DNA of 27,289 nt from Plakobranchus ocellatus (GCA_019648995.1 BLXT01007619.1:494791-522079); one strand, 5' to 3'. Counted from the stretch's first letter, positions 1 to 11,580 are shown. Notes: generated by a model not told the origin, from the letters alone. A program made the numbers and translations.

Positions 1-1213
1 CCCTCTACATTCAAAACCCTTCTGCACAAAATAAAGAAAAAGGTATACTAATCAGTCATCAATTTAGTTTGAGTCAAAATTATAATGATTTCATTTAGGC
101 CTACATGAAAAAAAGATATATCCAACTGTCTGAATGCACTCAATAGCCAACAGTAGTTCTTTTGGGTGTGATACACTTTGAAGTATAAAGTATAATTGAC
201 AAATTTCATAGATCTATGTAAAAAATGTAAATCGTGGAAAAAAAATGCACTCTATCACACAAATGTAAAAACATACCAATCATAAAAAATATGCACACTG
301 TCACATAATCTAGATGAACTTATTTTGACAATTCAAGATTTAGACTTAGATCTAGATCAAGACTGAAAATGTGACAGATATTTACATCCAACTGATCATA
401 AGTGGGCGCGTCAGTGGACATGCCTGTTGTGAAAATGTAGATTTAGATCTAGATCTTAGATTCTGAAAGTGAATAGGCCTAGATGCACGCCAATGATGGA
501 ATAAGTTATACTGGTTCTAGTTCGATCTACAGAATTTAGGAAGATGTGGCTAGATCTAGATCTAAAGATATTACCATGTAGAATTTCGATCTCTGTCTGT
601 TCGTTTTCTCTCTCGAATATTGTTATTATGTTCGCACTCAGGGCAAGGAAAATATTATACAGTATTTTCACTTCGCTCTCAAATGGTTTGGCAAAAGGAA
701 ATAAATAAGATTGAAACAGTAATGGTTAGGAAAACGAAGCCCGTTTATACACAGTGTTCGCACTCGGTCGAATACGATAACCGAATACTGAGTGTACACA
801 GTATTCGTACAATGAGATTTTCCCCCGTTACTTTTAAACCATCCTAAAGAGATACTAAATAGAACTTTAAAAGTTAAAACGTACAAAAGAAGACAGCATT
901 GTGGGTAACAGACATCACAAAGCATCAAAGCATACATAAAATGCCTTCAGTTCCAATGCACAACTAAAATAAAAAGGACTTTGAAAAATAACTTTTCAAA
1001 GTCACATACCGAATCAATCAAGGTATGCTGATTACTTTTGTTGTTTTGTTTAATTCTTATCTGTTGCAGTAACTGTTAATAAAATGACAAATTTGGTGCT
1101 AGCTTTAGCTTGAATTATAAAATATATCCAGGTAAAGATGAATATGTTGATCATTATGCACACTTTGTCAACAAAACCCTTCACATACCACAAAACACTC
1201 CTCGTTCAGTTTT
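1..1213. other. Intergenic, no gene seen
   Basis: AT-rich sequence with AGATCTAGATC words clustered at about 340-565. Apart from the hairpin at 782-807 and a repeated GTTCGCACTC (631 and 754), nothing suggests coding on either strand. Confidence 0.5.
782..807. repeat. Perfect 9-bp hairpin CGAATACTG/CAGTATTCG
   Basis: CGAATACTG (782-790) and CAGTATTCG (799-807) are exact reverse complements around an 8-base spacer. A further CGAATACG sits just upstream. It may be part of a decayed inverted-repeat element. Confidence 0.6.
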
Positions 1214-1321
1214 ACTAATGTTGCCACATCCTCACACAGTCACCAACCTCTCCTCCATCACTAATGTTGCGATAGCCTCACACAGTCATCAACCTCTCCT
1301 TCCTCACTAATGTTGCGACAC
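1214..1321 (+). repeat. 46-bp tandem repeat, about 2.3 copies
   Basis: ACTAATGTTGC starts at 1214, 1260 and 1306, exactly 46 bp apart. The units also share CCTCACACAGTCA(C/T)CAACCTCTCC. A few mismatches separate copies. The array ends just before the ZSWIM3-like segment on the other strand. Confidence 0.8.
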
Positions 1322-1341
1322 TTGCACACAAAAATGATGCA

Positions 1342-1524
1342 TTATTTACAACAATGTTGTAACGCAGTGAGTATTAGGGGATGTAACTTTGTGCAGTAGT
1401 TGAGAGTGATAGTCTGTCTCGATTTCTTCTGAAAGGCAACACAATCGTCCTTTTTATATGAATTCGTTAAGGCCTCATTAAATTCTGCATACGACTTGTA
1501 CTGCCATTGAAGAAAACTTTCCAT
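1342..1524 (-). CDS. ZSWIM3/FAR1-like N-terminal segment (exon or relic)
   Basis: A 60-codon minus-strand open frame starts MESFLQWQYKSYAEFNEALT, followed by NSYKKDDCVAFQKKSRQTIT. The pattern 'F.SY.EF..AL..Y.K.....F.KKSR.TI' is like the N-terminus of ZSWIM1/ZSWIM3 and FAR1/MULE-derived proteins in animals. Resemblance fades after about residue 45 (NYCTKLHP...), where a splice donor would be expected, but no strong GT is obvious. No SWIM zinc finger or transposase core is visible nearby. It may be a first exon of a gene running off the left edge, or a relic. The call comes from motif memory over about 40 residues. Confidence 0.3.
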   Translation of the reverse strand: MESFLQWQYKSYAEFNEALTNSYKKDDCVAFQKKSRQTITLNYCTKLHPLILTALQHCCK

Positions 1525-4513
1525 CTTTCTTGCGATGATGAATGAGTGAATGTGACTTGATTAACCTCAGGCATCTTATATTTTTTATGCCTGTCACAAA
1601 CAAGTGAAATGGAAGCGGAAATAGCTTAAAAAGAAAAACTAGGCTAGGTCTATTCACTAGTCACTGATTGCTGAAGAGTTACAAAAATCCTTTGTAAATT
1701 GATAATTGTCATTCTGTAGCAATTAACAGCCTTTTCTTTTGTCACAGATAGACACAGTAGAACATGAACACAGCGGGATTCTCAGTTCCAGAGAAAAAAA
1801 TCCCATTGTAGGCATGGTCATACTATAGAAATGTAAAGGGAAAGAACCAGAACTTGAAAACAAGCACAAGATTGCCATCGTGCTTATTTATTGATTCGTA
1901 CTAGATCTATACAATGTACAAGAACAAGTGAAGCTGGAAATAGAGCTAAGAAAAGTAAGATAGAATTCGATGTGTATGCCAGAGTGTCTATGATCACAAT
2001 GAATCACTCCCTGTGATGATTTGCTCCCTCTTTAAGTCTTTCTACACATCCATTCATAATATCTCCATCAGCCCGCCACCTTCTCTCCCATCTTCAATTT
2101 CAAATAATTTCTTTGTTGTGAACTTACACACTACAATAAGCTGTGTTGGTCACTGTATTCACCCTTTCAATTGAACAACAGAGAGCCATCTCCAAGTCCT
2201 TGCTAGGTTTACCTGATTTCATCCACAACAGCGCTAGTGCTGTAGCCCACAGGGTACCGGTAATCTAGATCTTAATTTCAGTGCCTCTTACCCATCACTG
2301 GATGGGCAATGACAGCGCCACACACAACTGACAGGGTTCACTGCCCCCTTCCCCTGCTTCCAACTGACCATAGTGATAATCGCACTGGCGCTTTTTCTTT
2401 TGTTCCCACCCCGACTTTTTATATAGCTATATTTTCCGATCTAGCTTCATCTTCATAAGCTATCGACAAAATGAAGAGGTCGCAGGCCAAGTTTTAATGA
2501 AAATAGTAACAAATTCACACAAAATCTACACAATTTGGCACTTGTTTGTTTCTATCGGATAATATAGCAATAAAAAGTCGCCGTAGGAGCAAACCAAAAA
2601 GCGCCCCTGATAGGCCTGGTGTAGCCTGCTATCTAACGCAAAGCGGCAAACACAAACAAAGACATGCAAAGTGCTATCTGAACTCACAATGGTTAATAGT
2701 TAACCGGAAGGGGGGAACGCAGCTGCGTTGCATTTTTCCTTCAAAGCTCACTCAATCTCTGGCTTTGTATAAAGTGTTTGGGTCTTCTCTTACTATCCCG
2801 TTAAAACCATGCACTGGTAATAGAGTTTAGGACACTGGAGGAGCACTATGGTCCCTACCTTGTCCACCTGAAGTAATTGGCCAAATACCATCAGTGTCTA
2901 GGCCTACATCTAATCTAAATATTAAATCTAGGCTAGATCTAGATCTAAAATATTGTCTCTTCACTTCGTCAGAAGGTGTGAAAATAAAAATTTACAAAAT
3001 ACACTTGGAAAGAGAGCCAGCCATATGAAAAGATATATCGAAATAATGGTCATTTGCCCCCCCCCCAACATGAAATAATCGAAATGGTCATCTACTTTAG
3101 GTGGACAAATCTGATATAGGGACCGTAGTCATCCACAAATGCCGAGTTTTAAGAGAGAGAGAGAGAAAAAAAAGGGGGTGGGGGGTGTGGGAAATCCCGT
3201 GACGTCCCGCTGTACTTGTGCACTACTGTATCCTCGAACGTACGAAAAGATATTGGGAATATAATTAATGATCAATGCTGTTAAGCTTAAACCAAGATCC
3301 GCGCCGTGCCGGTATATCGACTTGACTGTGAGGAAAAATCGGGAGGCACGGCGAGCCAGTTTATCGGCTTTGACCATCCCACCTGGTAACAGCGGGGAGC
3401 CGATATAGCGGCTTTGTAGATAGACCTGCTTCTAAGTCAAAGTTCTCCTTTATGATTCACGTGTCAATCTTGTGAATTACTGTGTAATCTCTGTGATTAT
3501 CAACCAATGAAATCCTAGAAAAATTTCGCGGGTTTCTTTCCTCCTGACATAATATAATTGATGTGAAGTAGGGCCCTATGAGGAGGACAGATGAGGAGAA
3601 AGGGGCGGCATTTTGCCCTGCCTCATTCAGTCATTGTCTTCATTCTCTGGAAGTGTTTATAACTTTGAACTTGCAGAGTAAGTGTGTGTGTGATAAGGTT
3701 GGGGGATGCTTTGAGTGTGTTTTTACTATTAGAATGAGAGCAAAGTCACTGACCCATTCTTGGTAGAATGTAGGTCTAGAACACTGCCCTTTCCTGTTAG
3801 CGATATACACACACACACATACACATCATGTCAATGACCGGTGATGCAAAGGCCAATAGTACTAGTAAAAGTTATAGGCCTACATGTAATACTGTTGTAA
3901 ACAGAAGGATACTTTATTACTTGAAAACTTAGGAGACGTTTTACAATTGACTTGGTACAGTTAGTTCAATGATGCAAGTCAGTGACCCTGCTTGAGAGTG
4001 AGGCTTGTTTGAGAATAAGAAGGATAACAAATTAGTATTGCGCTGTGGTGTACATGTATTGTTTTCTCATCCTAGTATTAGAATTAAAATTTATTATTTT
4101 GTGCTCATTTTAATTCTAAAATAGATTGAGTATAAATTGTTACTGAAAGGAAATGCTGCAAAATGCAAGGAAGCTTTTGTCCTTGAGGAGAGCCAGTTAG
4201 TACAGGCCCCGATCTCTTTACACCCCATCCTTTTACATATATTTAATAAATATAATTGTTCTTTTGAAGAAAAAAAAATAAAATGATAAAGCAATGAACT
4301 ATTTAGCATTCAAAAAGTGTATGGTTTTAATAGTTTTTACAAGCAACGTCATAGATAAGTAATTTCAATGCACACGACAAATCGCCCAAACCCTCTGTGC
4401 CACATTCCATTTATTACACTGTCTCAACTTCGCCAGCCTAGCACTCAGGCTCTAGCTAAAGTTATCTCCGAATGTGTGCCAGGAGGGTTAATTTACATCG
4501 TTTCGGGACCTAC
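1525..4513. other. Intergenic or intronic, no gene seen
   Basis: If the minus-strand MIC19-like exon at 4514-4579 is real, this is its first intron, at least in part. It contains a CT/GA-rich patch and G/C runs at 3057-3190, a few AGATCTAGATC words (2930-2950) and no open frame with recognisable domain content. No further MIC19 exon was found. Confidence 0.4.
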
Positions 4514-4579
4514 CGTTACAATTTCTTCACCATCTGCATCCTCAACGATCACTCTGCGTTTACTTTCTCCACTTCCCAT
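4514..4579 (-). CDS. First coding exon of a MICOS subunit, MIC19/MIC25 (CHCHD3/CHCHD6)-like
   Basis: Read on the minus strand from the ATG at 4579, this gives MGSGESKRRVIVEDADGEE then IVT (22 codons), followed by a good GTAGGT donor in phase 0. The pattern MGxxxS.RRV.xExDxxEx(I/V) is the N-terminus of CHCHD3 and CHCHD6. From family knowledge, the Gly after Met is N-myristoylated, and the mature protein sits in the mitochondrial inner membrane MICOS complex that shapes crista junctions. Later exons (coiled coil, CHCH domain with CX9C motifs) would lie at lower coordinates on the minus strand. I found none in 1-4513, so the first intron probably leaves the window. If not spliced, the frame stops after VGPETM. 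The identification rests on 22 residues only. Confidence 0.5.
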
Positions 4580-4756
4580 GATAAAAACTGCTAGACTTAG
4601 ATCTTTTAGGACATTTAGATTAATAATTTCACACCAATCCTCTTCACTTTAATTTTAAAAGTGCCCTATCACGGTTTATTGCAACAGCAATATTACTTTC
4701 AATGTGAAAGTTGAGAGTAAAAATTACTTGAAATGTTTTGAGGTGACCGAGGCCGG

Positions 4757-4764
4757 CGGAAGTG
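4757..4764 (-). promoter_or_regulatory. ETS-type site upstream of the MIC19-like exon
   Basis: The plus strand reads GCCGGCGGAAGTGAAAG here, containing a perfect CGGAAGTG ETS/GABPA core inside a short GC-rich patch in AT-rich DNA. It lies 178 bp upstream of the minus-strand ATG at 4579. ETS/GABPA (NRF-2) sites are common in promoters of nuclear genes for mitochondrial proteins, which fits the MIC19-like call. Promoter function is inferred. Confidence 0.4.
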
Positions 4765-4879
4765 AAAGATCTGTTTGGTATGTTTCTTAAACGTCAAAAT
4801 AAAAGAGTCGAATCCAAAGTACATCTAAATGCTGCCCAAGTACTCGAGAAAGTTTTTTTTTTTCTCAGATTTATCAGTG

Positions 4880-4899
4880 AATGATGATGATGATGATGA
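4880..4899 (+). repeat. Short (ATG)n microsatellite
   Basis: About six ATG/GAT triplets in a row, upstream of the MIC19-like promoter region. Confidence 0.7.
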
Positions 4900-5692
4900 G
4901 GCGGTGATTGTCTCGGAGTTCGCTTCTTCTTCTAATATTATTACTGCTACTTACAGGGGAAACATTTCTATATTTAAAATCTGAGTTTTTTTTCTTGTAA
5001 GTTTTAGGTGGTGGTTGTATTCCTATATTATATTTATTAATTTGGAAGTTTAGCCTGAACAATAATAATAGGCCAAAGATACCAAGGGAATTCACTCCTC
5101 TCAAACTTTCAAACTATCCCAAGTTATTTTATTGAACTAAACAATGCTAGGACTCGGGCACCAGTAAAAAGAGAGGTCAGGTATTAGTATAGATGTGGAT
5201 CTAAGGTACCGTTCTAAGACCCAATCAAGAGATAAACTTTAAAAACTAAAGAGAAAAAAAAACTGTAATAATACCTGCTATTACCTCTTCGGCTCTTCAG
5301 AAATTATTCCGTGAGTACCAAGGTCTAAACTAAAAGTAAAAACGAAAAACTGTATGTGGCTCCATGCACAAACCTAATCCCACCTGCATCCAAGGGAAAA
5401 AAGGGCTGCGGTTATTCAAAGTCGAGTTGCTATTCTGTTTATACAGTTATTCAGAGTCAAGTTGCAATATATATATCTGTACACTAGCCAAGTGAGTGGT
5501 CTGCGCTTCACGTGATACGATTAACACACGAGACACGCTGCATTACTTCTCCTTTGAGATTGCCAGGTGGAGTCGCTGTTATTGCAGGGAATTGCTGTCA
5601 GCTAAGGTTTTTTGCGGCCTTTTTTTTTGGTTTGTCTTCAAATGTTTACTCTTCTGATCAAATGATTTATCTTTATTATTTATTAATGAGTA

Positions 5693-5825
5693 CAGTAACA
5701 GCAGCAGCAGTAGTAGTAGTATCGGCAGCAGCAGCAGTAGCAGTAGTAGTAGTAGTAATAGTACTTTTAGTAGCACTAGTTGTAATAGTAATAGTTCAGT
5801 AGTATTAGTGGTAATAGTAGTAGTA
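5693..5825 (+). repeat. Compound trinucleotide microsatellite (AGC/AGT)n
   Basis: Interrupted runs of CAG, TAG and TAA-type triplets. They generate open frames on both strands (poly-Val/Ala and poly-Leu) that are artefacts of the repeat. Confidence 0.9.
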
Positions 5826-6918
5826 TGGTTTTGCTTTGTTTTTGTTTTGTTTTCTTTTTCCTTGGCCTTTTATTGAAGAAAGAGAGGAGGAGGGGGAGTA
5901 ACATTAATAAAAAAAAAATTAATCAAAGTACAAAAACTAAAATTTTAAAGGAAGGTTTACTTATAAAAATTCATTACACACACAGAGAAATTATAGGACA
6001 CTAAACAATCTTCATTCTGTATTAAAAAGAAAAAAAAATGCTTATAATTTTTAAGTAAAAAAAATCTTGCTATGTATGTCCCAGAAAGTGACAAAGAAAA
6101 TTTATCAGACAACCAAGAAGATATTAAACGAATAGACTAAATTATGAAATGTGCAAAACTTAAGGATAATGAATTGAATCGATCAAGTACCTCAATATGT
6201 TCGTGAACCTAGCCATGTTTTATGGATTGAAGACCACTGCAGCTCTTAACCAATTAAATATAACTTCCATAAAAAAAAAAGCTAGGCCTAATTAAACTGC
6301 TCAATGAAACAACCAAAAGAAGTTAATTTCTTCTTAAGGAGACATCATATAAACAGATGGCGCCCTAGCATATATCACAAAACCAATTTCAGATTTTCAT
6401 AACGGACTTGTATCCCAAACACAAAAAGTGGAACCAGAACAATGTTTATTTTGAATCATTTCCTCTGTGCCATCTTCTATGATAGCTAGAACACGAACTA
6501 TATCAAAAACTGCAATGGACGCGTGTTTGCAACCAAATTACAAAGGTTTGGTGTTTGGTAAAGATCATGGTTGCAGAAATTTGTTACTATGACTGGTAAA
6601 TTGATGGAAATCATCATCTTAAATGTTGATCTAAATGCACCTCTAAAATAGTAAAAATACTTTCTTTGGAAATTCATTAATATTCTTGAAATTCGGACAA
6701 AAAAGCAATTCGGGTTTATGTTCAGTTTATGCTGTGGACAGTTTTGGAAAAAAAACAATTAAAAAAAATTCACAAACAATTAAAAAGTAATTGATGTTGT
6801 AGAACATAAATAACTTCATCATTCAAGCAAGCTAAATTGCTCTTCTTTACAATATCACACAGCAAACCCATATAAAAAAAAGCTGCTTATAAGATTTTCC
6901 AAATTGGATATGTGGCAT
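5826..6918. other. Intergenic, no gene seen
   Basis: Very AT-rich sequence with many poly-A runs. No open frame shows domain-like content or convincing splice sites. Confidence 0.4.
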
Positions 6919-8783
6919 TTTAGGGCCATTCCATGAAATGTCAACCAGTAGGTGAAAAATTAAAATTGATCACAGAGACTGAAAACTTGTTTTGTTCATA
7001 TGACCAAATGTTTATTAACACATTGGACGATTGGTATCAAAAGAAAATGAAAGAAAGCTGCACAAAATATTTGAAAGGCTTGCTTTTACAAGGGTTTATT
7101 TTTGTAAAAACAGACATGTATTTTTTATGCAACTTTCAGGATACTGAAGTACATAAAGAGAAAAGAAAATAGCTCATTTCTTTTATTTTATGCTTCTTTA
7201 GGATATGCTTCATTTTAAAAAAATCATGCATTATGTGACAATTCCAGCGATTTTGTTAAAATGGAAAAATTAACATTGCTGTGAATGCCATGTAACACAT
7301 GTCAGGTTTAAACCATATTACTTTTCTTATTTAATAACAACTGAATCTTTATTTTCCAAAGTCTGACATTTTCTACAAATGCCTATACACTGTTCATTAA
7401 AATCAAGAAAATGGCTTGAACTTCACACATTTGTCATTTTTGGGGGTTTGAAATTTTTAACACACGTAATGTTACAAAAAAATTTGATTGTTTTGTATGT
7501 CAATTTCCTGAAAACCTTTCTCATGACAGAGACTTGTACACTTCCACCCACTCCAAAACTTCTTAAAAGTGTTTTTCAAGGGCAGGTGGGCAGGCTGTCG
7601 ATAAAAGCTTTGAAGTAGTCTTGACTTGATCTAATCCTCTTTTTGTTGATGGTGGTAGTGCCAAGCTTTGCACATCAAGCTGCTATTTCTTCTGTTGTTC
7701 CTCCTTCTTAACTTGTCAGCATGTAACAACATGCTCTACTGTCTTCTTTCTGTTTTCTTGAAGCTCACTAGGTGACATGTAACTCTGATTTTCTTCATAG
7801 TAGCCTCCACCCTTTGTTTACTTTCTTAGGTTTTGTAAATATAAAGCGAACAGCATTTTAAGACAAGCTCAAGCTTGGCTGGAATTTTGATAAGAGAGCA
7901 AATAGCATATTTACTAATACAGTGAGACCAGATCTCAAAGGCATGAATAGAATAGAACAACTGAAAAAAAAAAACCTGAAACAATATGTTCTGTGCTGTA
8001 AATTTGGGAAAGACAAAAAAAATAATTTTGAAAAATGGTAATGCCTTTGTCACGTAATATAAAGAGAGGAAGTCTAAATCTGTAGATTATCAATTCAGAT
8101 TTTGGATCGTGAATTATGAAATATTGAAATCTGATAGCTTAAAATAAGATCTAATTTTTTTTTTGATACCCAGGTTGAAAGATTTGCAAGTTTAAAAGTT
8201 TTGAAGAAAATTAAAAAAAAATTAAATTATCTTTCTTTGTGGGATTTTTATTTATGGTGATAGCACGTTCAGCATCTTACTTTTGTACAAGAAATGGACC
8301 ACAAAAAAAAATCTGGACTGGAAACCTAAATAAACTGTTCTGGATCTGAAGATGTAACACACATAAAAAAAAAATGTAACACACGTCACGCACATTTTAC
8401 TATTTTATTGCAAAACAGGATTTTTTTTACAATTAAATTTACTTTGTCCACACTGAGTGATCATTTGTGCAAGTTATAGAGGAAGTTGAATATTGTTTAG
8501 CTTCAAACTTTGAAGAAATTGATGAAAGAAAGATTTAAACTAGATTACTTGATTTTCTTGGAGTAACACACGTAACAAATCTTTAGACCCATCCTTAGAT
8601 ACTTTGTTCATGTTAGCTGTAATACTAGAGGTCTTGTTTATGTAAAGTAATCATTTTTGTACACAAATATATATATTTATAAACTATGTATTAAACTCCT
8701 TATTTGATGTGTCAGTTACATAAAAGCTTTCAGAGAAGTCAGGTGAAACACATGTAACATGGAAATTGGAACGGCCCTTTTCT
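6919..8783. mobile_element. Putative DNA-transposon-like block with short terminal inverted repeats
   Basis: The left end reads TTTTAGGGCCATTCCATGAA and the right end, on the opposite strand, AAAAGGGCCGTTCCAATTTC. They share GGGCC(A/G)TTCCA (10 of 11). Coordinates are approximate. The interior is AT-rich and lacks a long coding frame. It carries about eight copies of a GTAACA-centred word: 7291, 7459, 7721, 7775, 8352, 8374, 8563 (GTAACACACGTAAC) and 8745. No convincing target-site duplication is visible beyond T-rich flanks. It could be a decayed, non-autonomous element; the end match alone is short. Confidence 0.4.
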
Positions 8784-8907
8784 GAAAAAACATGTCATCA
8801 AATTTTCCTCAAATTACACTTTTTAGAACATTATTATATATATTATTGAATAGCGTGGATAGGCAGATGAGAGTGGGAATGGGCTTGCATGGAGAGCAGG
8901 GACTTGA

Positions 8908-9075
8908 GCTTCATCATTCGTCTTCAAAGAAATTACAGAACCAAGCTCAAGCTATTACAGTATTAGACCTGAAAACCAGTTTAAAGTTGTGATGATGTCA
9001 CGTCTAAACCAGGTATCACCTGAAATGCATTGTCTGCTTCCCCAAGCAGCAAAGCAGAAACACACCAACAAGTGA
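8908..9075 (+). other. Possible terminal-exon remnant, unrecognised
   Basis: After a stop at 8905-8907 the frame stays open for 55 codons to TGA at 9073-9075, encoding for example KEITEPSSSYYSIRPENQFK and later PEMHCLLPQAAKQKHTNK. Base composition is less AT-rich than the surroundings. An overlapping frame (8792-8992) is also open, so coding potential is ambiguous. No strong 3' splice site precedes it and I recognise no domain. It sits just outside the right end of the 6.92-8.78 kb element. Confidence 0.2.
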
Positions 9076-10530
9076 CAATCTATTTGTGTCTGATAGTCTG
9101 AAGTATGTGTTTGTGATTGTAAATTATGAGTTACTGTATAAGTGTTTGGCTCAGATCATGGGTACATTCTGTGTCACTTTAATTAAAAGGCTTAATCTAA
9201 TTTAAAATATGACATTTTGCCTTTCATTGGATTTTGAATTAAAGAAAAATGGCTAATGAGACAAGGCAAACCAAGTTTGGTTTATTAAGCTGGCTGGATT
9301 TAAGAAAATTAAAATTTTAGTAGTAAAAAAGCTGTAAAATATAGGGTTTAAATTGTTACATTTTTCTAAGCAGACATTCAAATGCCTGTGAAACAGCTCA
9401 AGACTCACAAAAAGTCTCATAAACAAAAAATCCGTGGAGTATCTAAATGGCCGTAATAGACCAAGGTAAAAGAACTACCAATATGTTTGACTGTTTGAAC
9501 GCAGATCGGGTATAAAATACGTATTCCGTGCGTTACCCTTGGTGTCACAGTTGACAGTCCTAAAAACGGCCTCTTAAATATCTCAGATGGATTTTACAGA
9601 GAGTAAATATGATACACTGCTATCATTGTTTGATGAAATGAGCACTATGCGAGGTTTTAATACTGTAATATGTAAGTTTACCGAATTTATCTCGATCGCA
9701 GAAGTTTGGTGTCACGGCTGTAATGCACGGAAGATGCAAACATCATGGGATAAACGATCCTAAATTTTATCAAAACACTGGCAGTTGAGGATCGGGTTAT
9801 TTTTAGCCATGGTGTCAACAATTTTGCAAGGGGAAATGAATATCGGAAACTAGCCAAGGATTTCCCTTCGTGTCCTGCTATTCGCGCTTTCGTTACACAC
9901 GCAAGACTTTCAAAGTTGCTCTAAAAATCCACTTCCATCTGTGTCTACGAGTGTTTTTTCGGAGTAAAAAAGGTAAGAAACTGTGGTTAAGACATTTTTC
10001 TTTTGTTTCATAGCACATTTGTGGAAAAATACCATTTAAATTTTGTTTTAGATGCCTAGATCTAATGTTTTCGGATAACGTAAAAACACATTTTGCCTGT
10101 AAATGACCCTAAGTAACAGAACAGAAAGCATTAATCACATAATTTAATCCTTATCAGGATATTTTAATGCCATTTCGTCGTTTAAACATTGTTTGTCTAT
10201 ATCTAGGCTCTTCAACTCGATAAAGTTTACGTAGTTTACGTATTCTAACGTGCGTAATGGGGACACGACAATAAAGCACAGATCTAGACGAGTTCAGTAT
10301 CTCGGTCACGAACGAATGTTTGAACTACTCTTTTGATTCAATACTTTAATATTTAAAAATAGGAATCTGTTCTCAATATTTTTAATTACTTCTTTAAAAA
10401 AAGAGACAGCTTACATCCTACTTACTCTTCATGCTTCGCGGTTAGGGGAACTACTTTCCGTTCGTTACTTTTCAAATTTTATAGGCCTGTAACTGATAAT
10501 TTTCTCTTTTCCTCTGTCTCTCCAACTTAG

Positions 10531-11248
10531 GTGACTCAAAGTCAAACCTATCAAGTCGGGCAGTACATTGAGGTGTTTCTGAACGCAGAAAATGGTGCTC
10601 GCCGCCCTTACCGGGGCATTGTAAGTACTATTTTTAATTGTCAACTTTAGTCTTTAGCCTTATCTTAGGGCAAGTTAGCATCGATCTTTGTATCAGTTGC
10701 TCACTATGTTCGATCTACATTTAGCAACTTTAGGGAATTTCACATTTGTGATATATGTGTTATCGATACGTGTCGTTGGATTAAAGAAAAGCTAAAGGCA
10801 TGTGAGCACTAATAACTGTTTTAGTGATTTGAAAACTTTTTTAAGTAGCGATATCATTTGCCCACTTTTTGTGTATTTCTGCAATTCTTTCAGAACACCT
10901 ATCTTATAGCCATGCAGTATCATTTGCTTAATACAATGCCTGCTTCATCGGCGTGTAAAATATAAGTGAGATAAATATCTTACTCTTAGTGCTGTTTGTC
11001 ATTGACATTGATTGTCACAATAAACTAGCTTAAACTTAAGGTCCTCTTCATTTTGTCCACAACCCCTCTCTATACAGATCCAAGACTGCATTGATGGGGA
11101 GTGGGAGATCAGGTTCATGGAGAAGAAGGGGGATGCTTATGTGTGGCCAGTGAAGGATGACATTTCTCTTATGCCTGGGAGTGACATTTCTCAGATCTTG
11201 CCACCTCCAACTTTAATCGGAAGAGGGAAATACAAGTTCATTTCCTAA
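10531..11248 (+). CDS. C-terminal two exons of an unrecognised protein, transposon-like C-terminus
   Basis: Exon A is 10531-10620 and exon B is 11078-11248. The acceptors (CTCCAACTTAG, CTCTATACAG) and the intervening donor ATT|GTAAGT are strong, and the intron is phase 0. The joined product is 86 residues. It contains TYQVGQYIEVFLNAENGARR, then DGEWEIRFMEKKGDAYVWP, and ends ILPPPTLIGRGKYKFIS. A 'VGQYIEVF...Y.G.I' strand pair followed by 'W/Y..V.FM.K...Y.WP..DDI' and a final 'I...LPPP...RG.Y.F' resembles C-terminal domains I know from uncharacterised and DDE-transposase-derived invertebrate proteins. I do not know its function. Exon A has no in-frame ATG, so an upstream exon is needed. A strong donor AAAAAG|GTAAGA at 9973 could supply one in phase, but that frame has a stop at 9922-9924 and no ATG after it. 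Confidence 0.6.
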
Positions 11249-11325
11249 AGATTGTTTTGGCCTCCCACCTTCAAATACAATTTTCTTTTCTTTCTTTTTT
11301 TATTTCTAGTGCATTTTGAATTTGG

Positions 11326-11331
11326 AATAAA
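11326..11331 (+). promoter_or_regulatory. Polyadenylation signal AATAAA
   Basis: A canonical AATAAA lies 78 bp after the stop codon of the two-exon gene ending at 11248, followed by T-rich sequence. This is consistent with a short 3' UTR for that gene. Confidence 0.5.
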
Positions 11332-11580
11332 CCTTCGAATTTTATTTCTTTGTCTTACTCATACTTCCTTCTCTTATTTTTGTTCTCGTTATGGTTTTGG
11401 TGTCCCAGTTACGTGCAGAAGAGACAATTATACACTATACTGGTGTTATACTGGGAGGATTATATTATTTTAATGCTCAATTATTTAAAACTTTTGACAG
11501 TTGAAAAGCGAGTGCTAATTGAAATAGGCACTTGGGATAGTCTAAACTGTACTAACAAAACTTTGAATCTTCATTCTTCT

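Noticed and set aside
5512..5802. Open frames on both strands rich in Val/Ala or Leu
   Set aside because: They are produced by the AGC/AGT trinucleotide microsatellite.
9587..9763. 58-codon frame starting MDFTESKYDTLLSLF as first exon of the 10.5-11.2 kb gene
   Set aside because: Its GTAAGT donor at 9672 would join exon A in a frame that meets a stop, so it cannot be the direct upstream exon as read.
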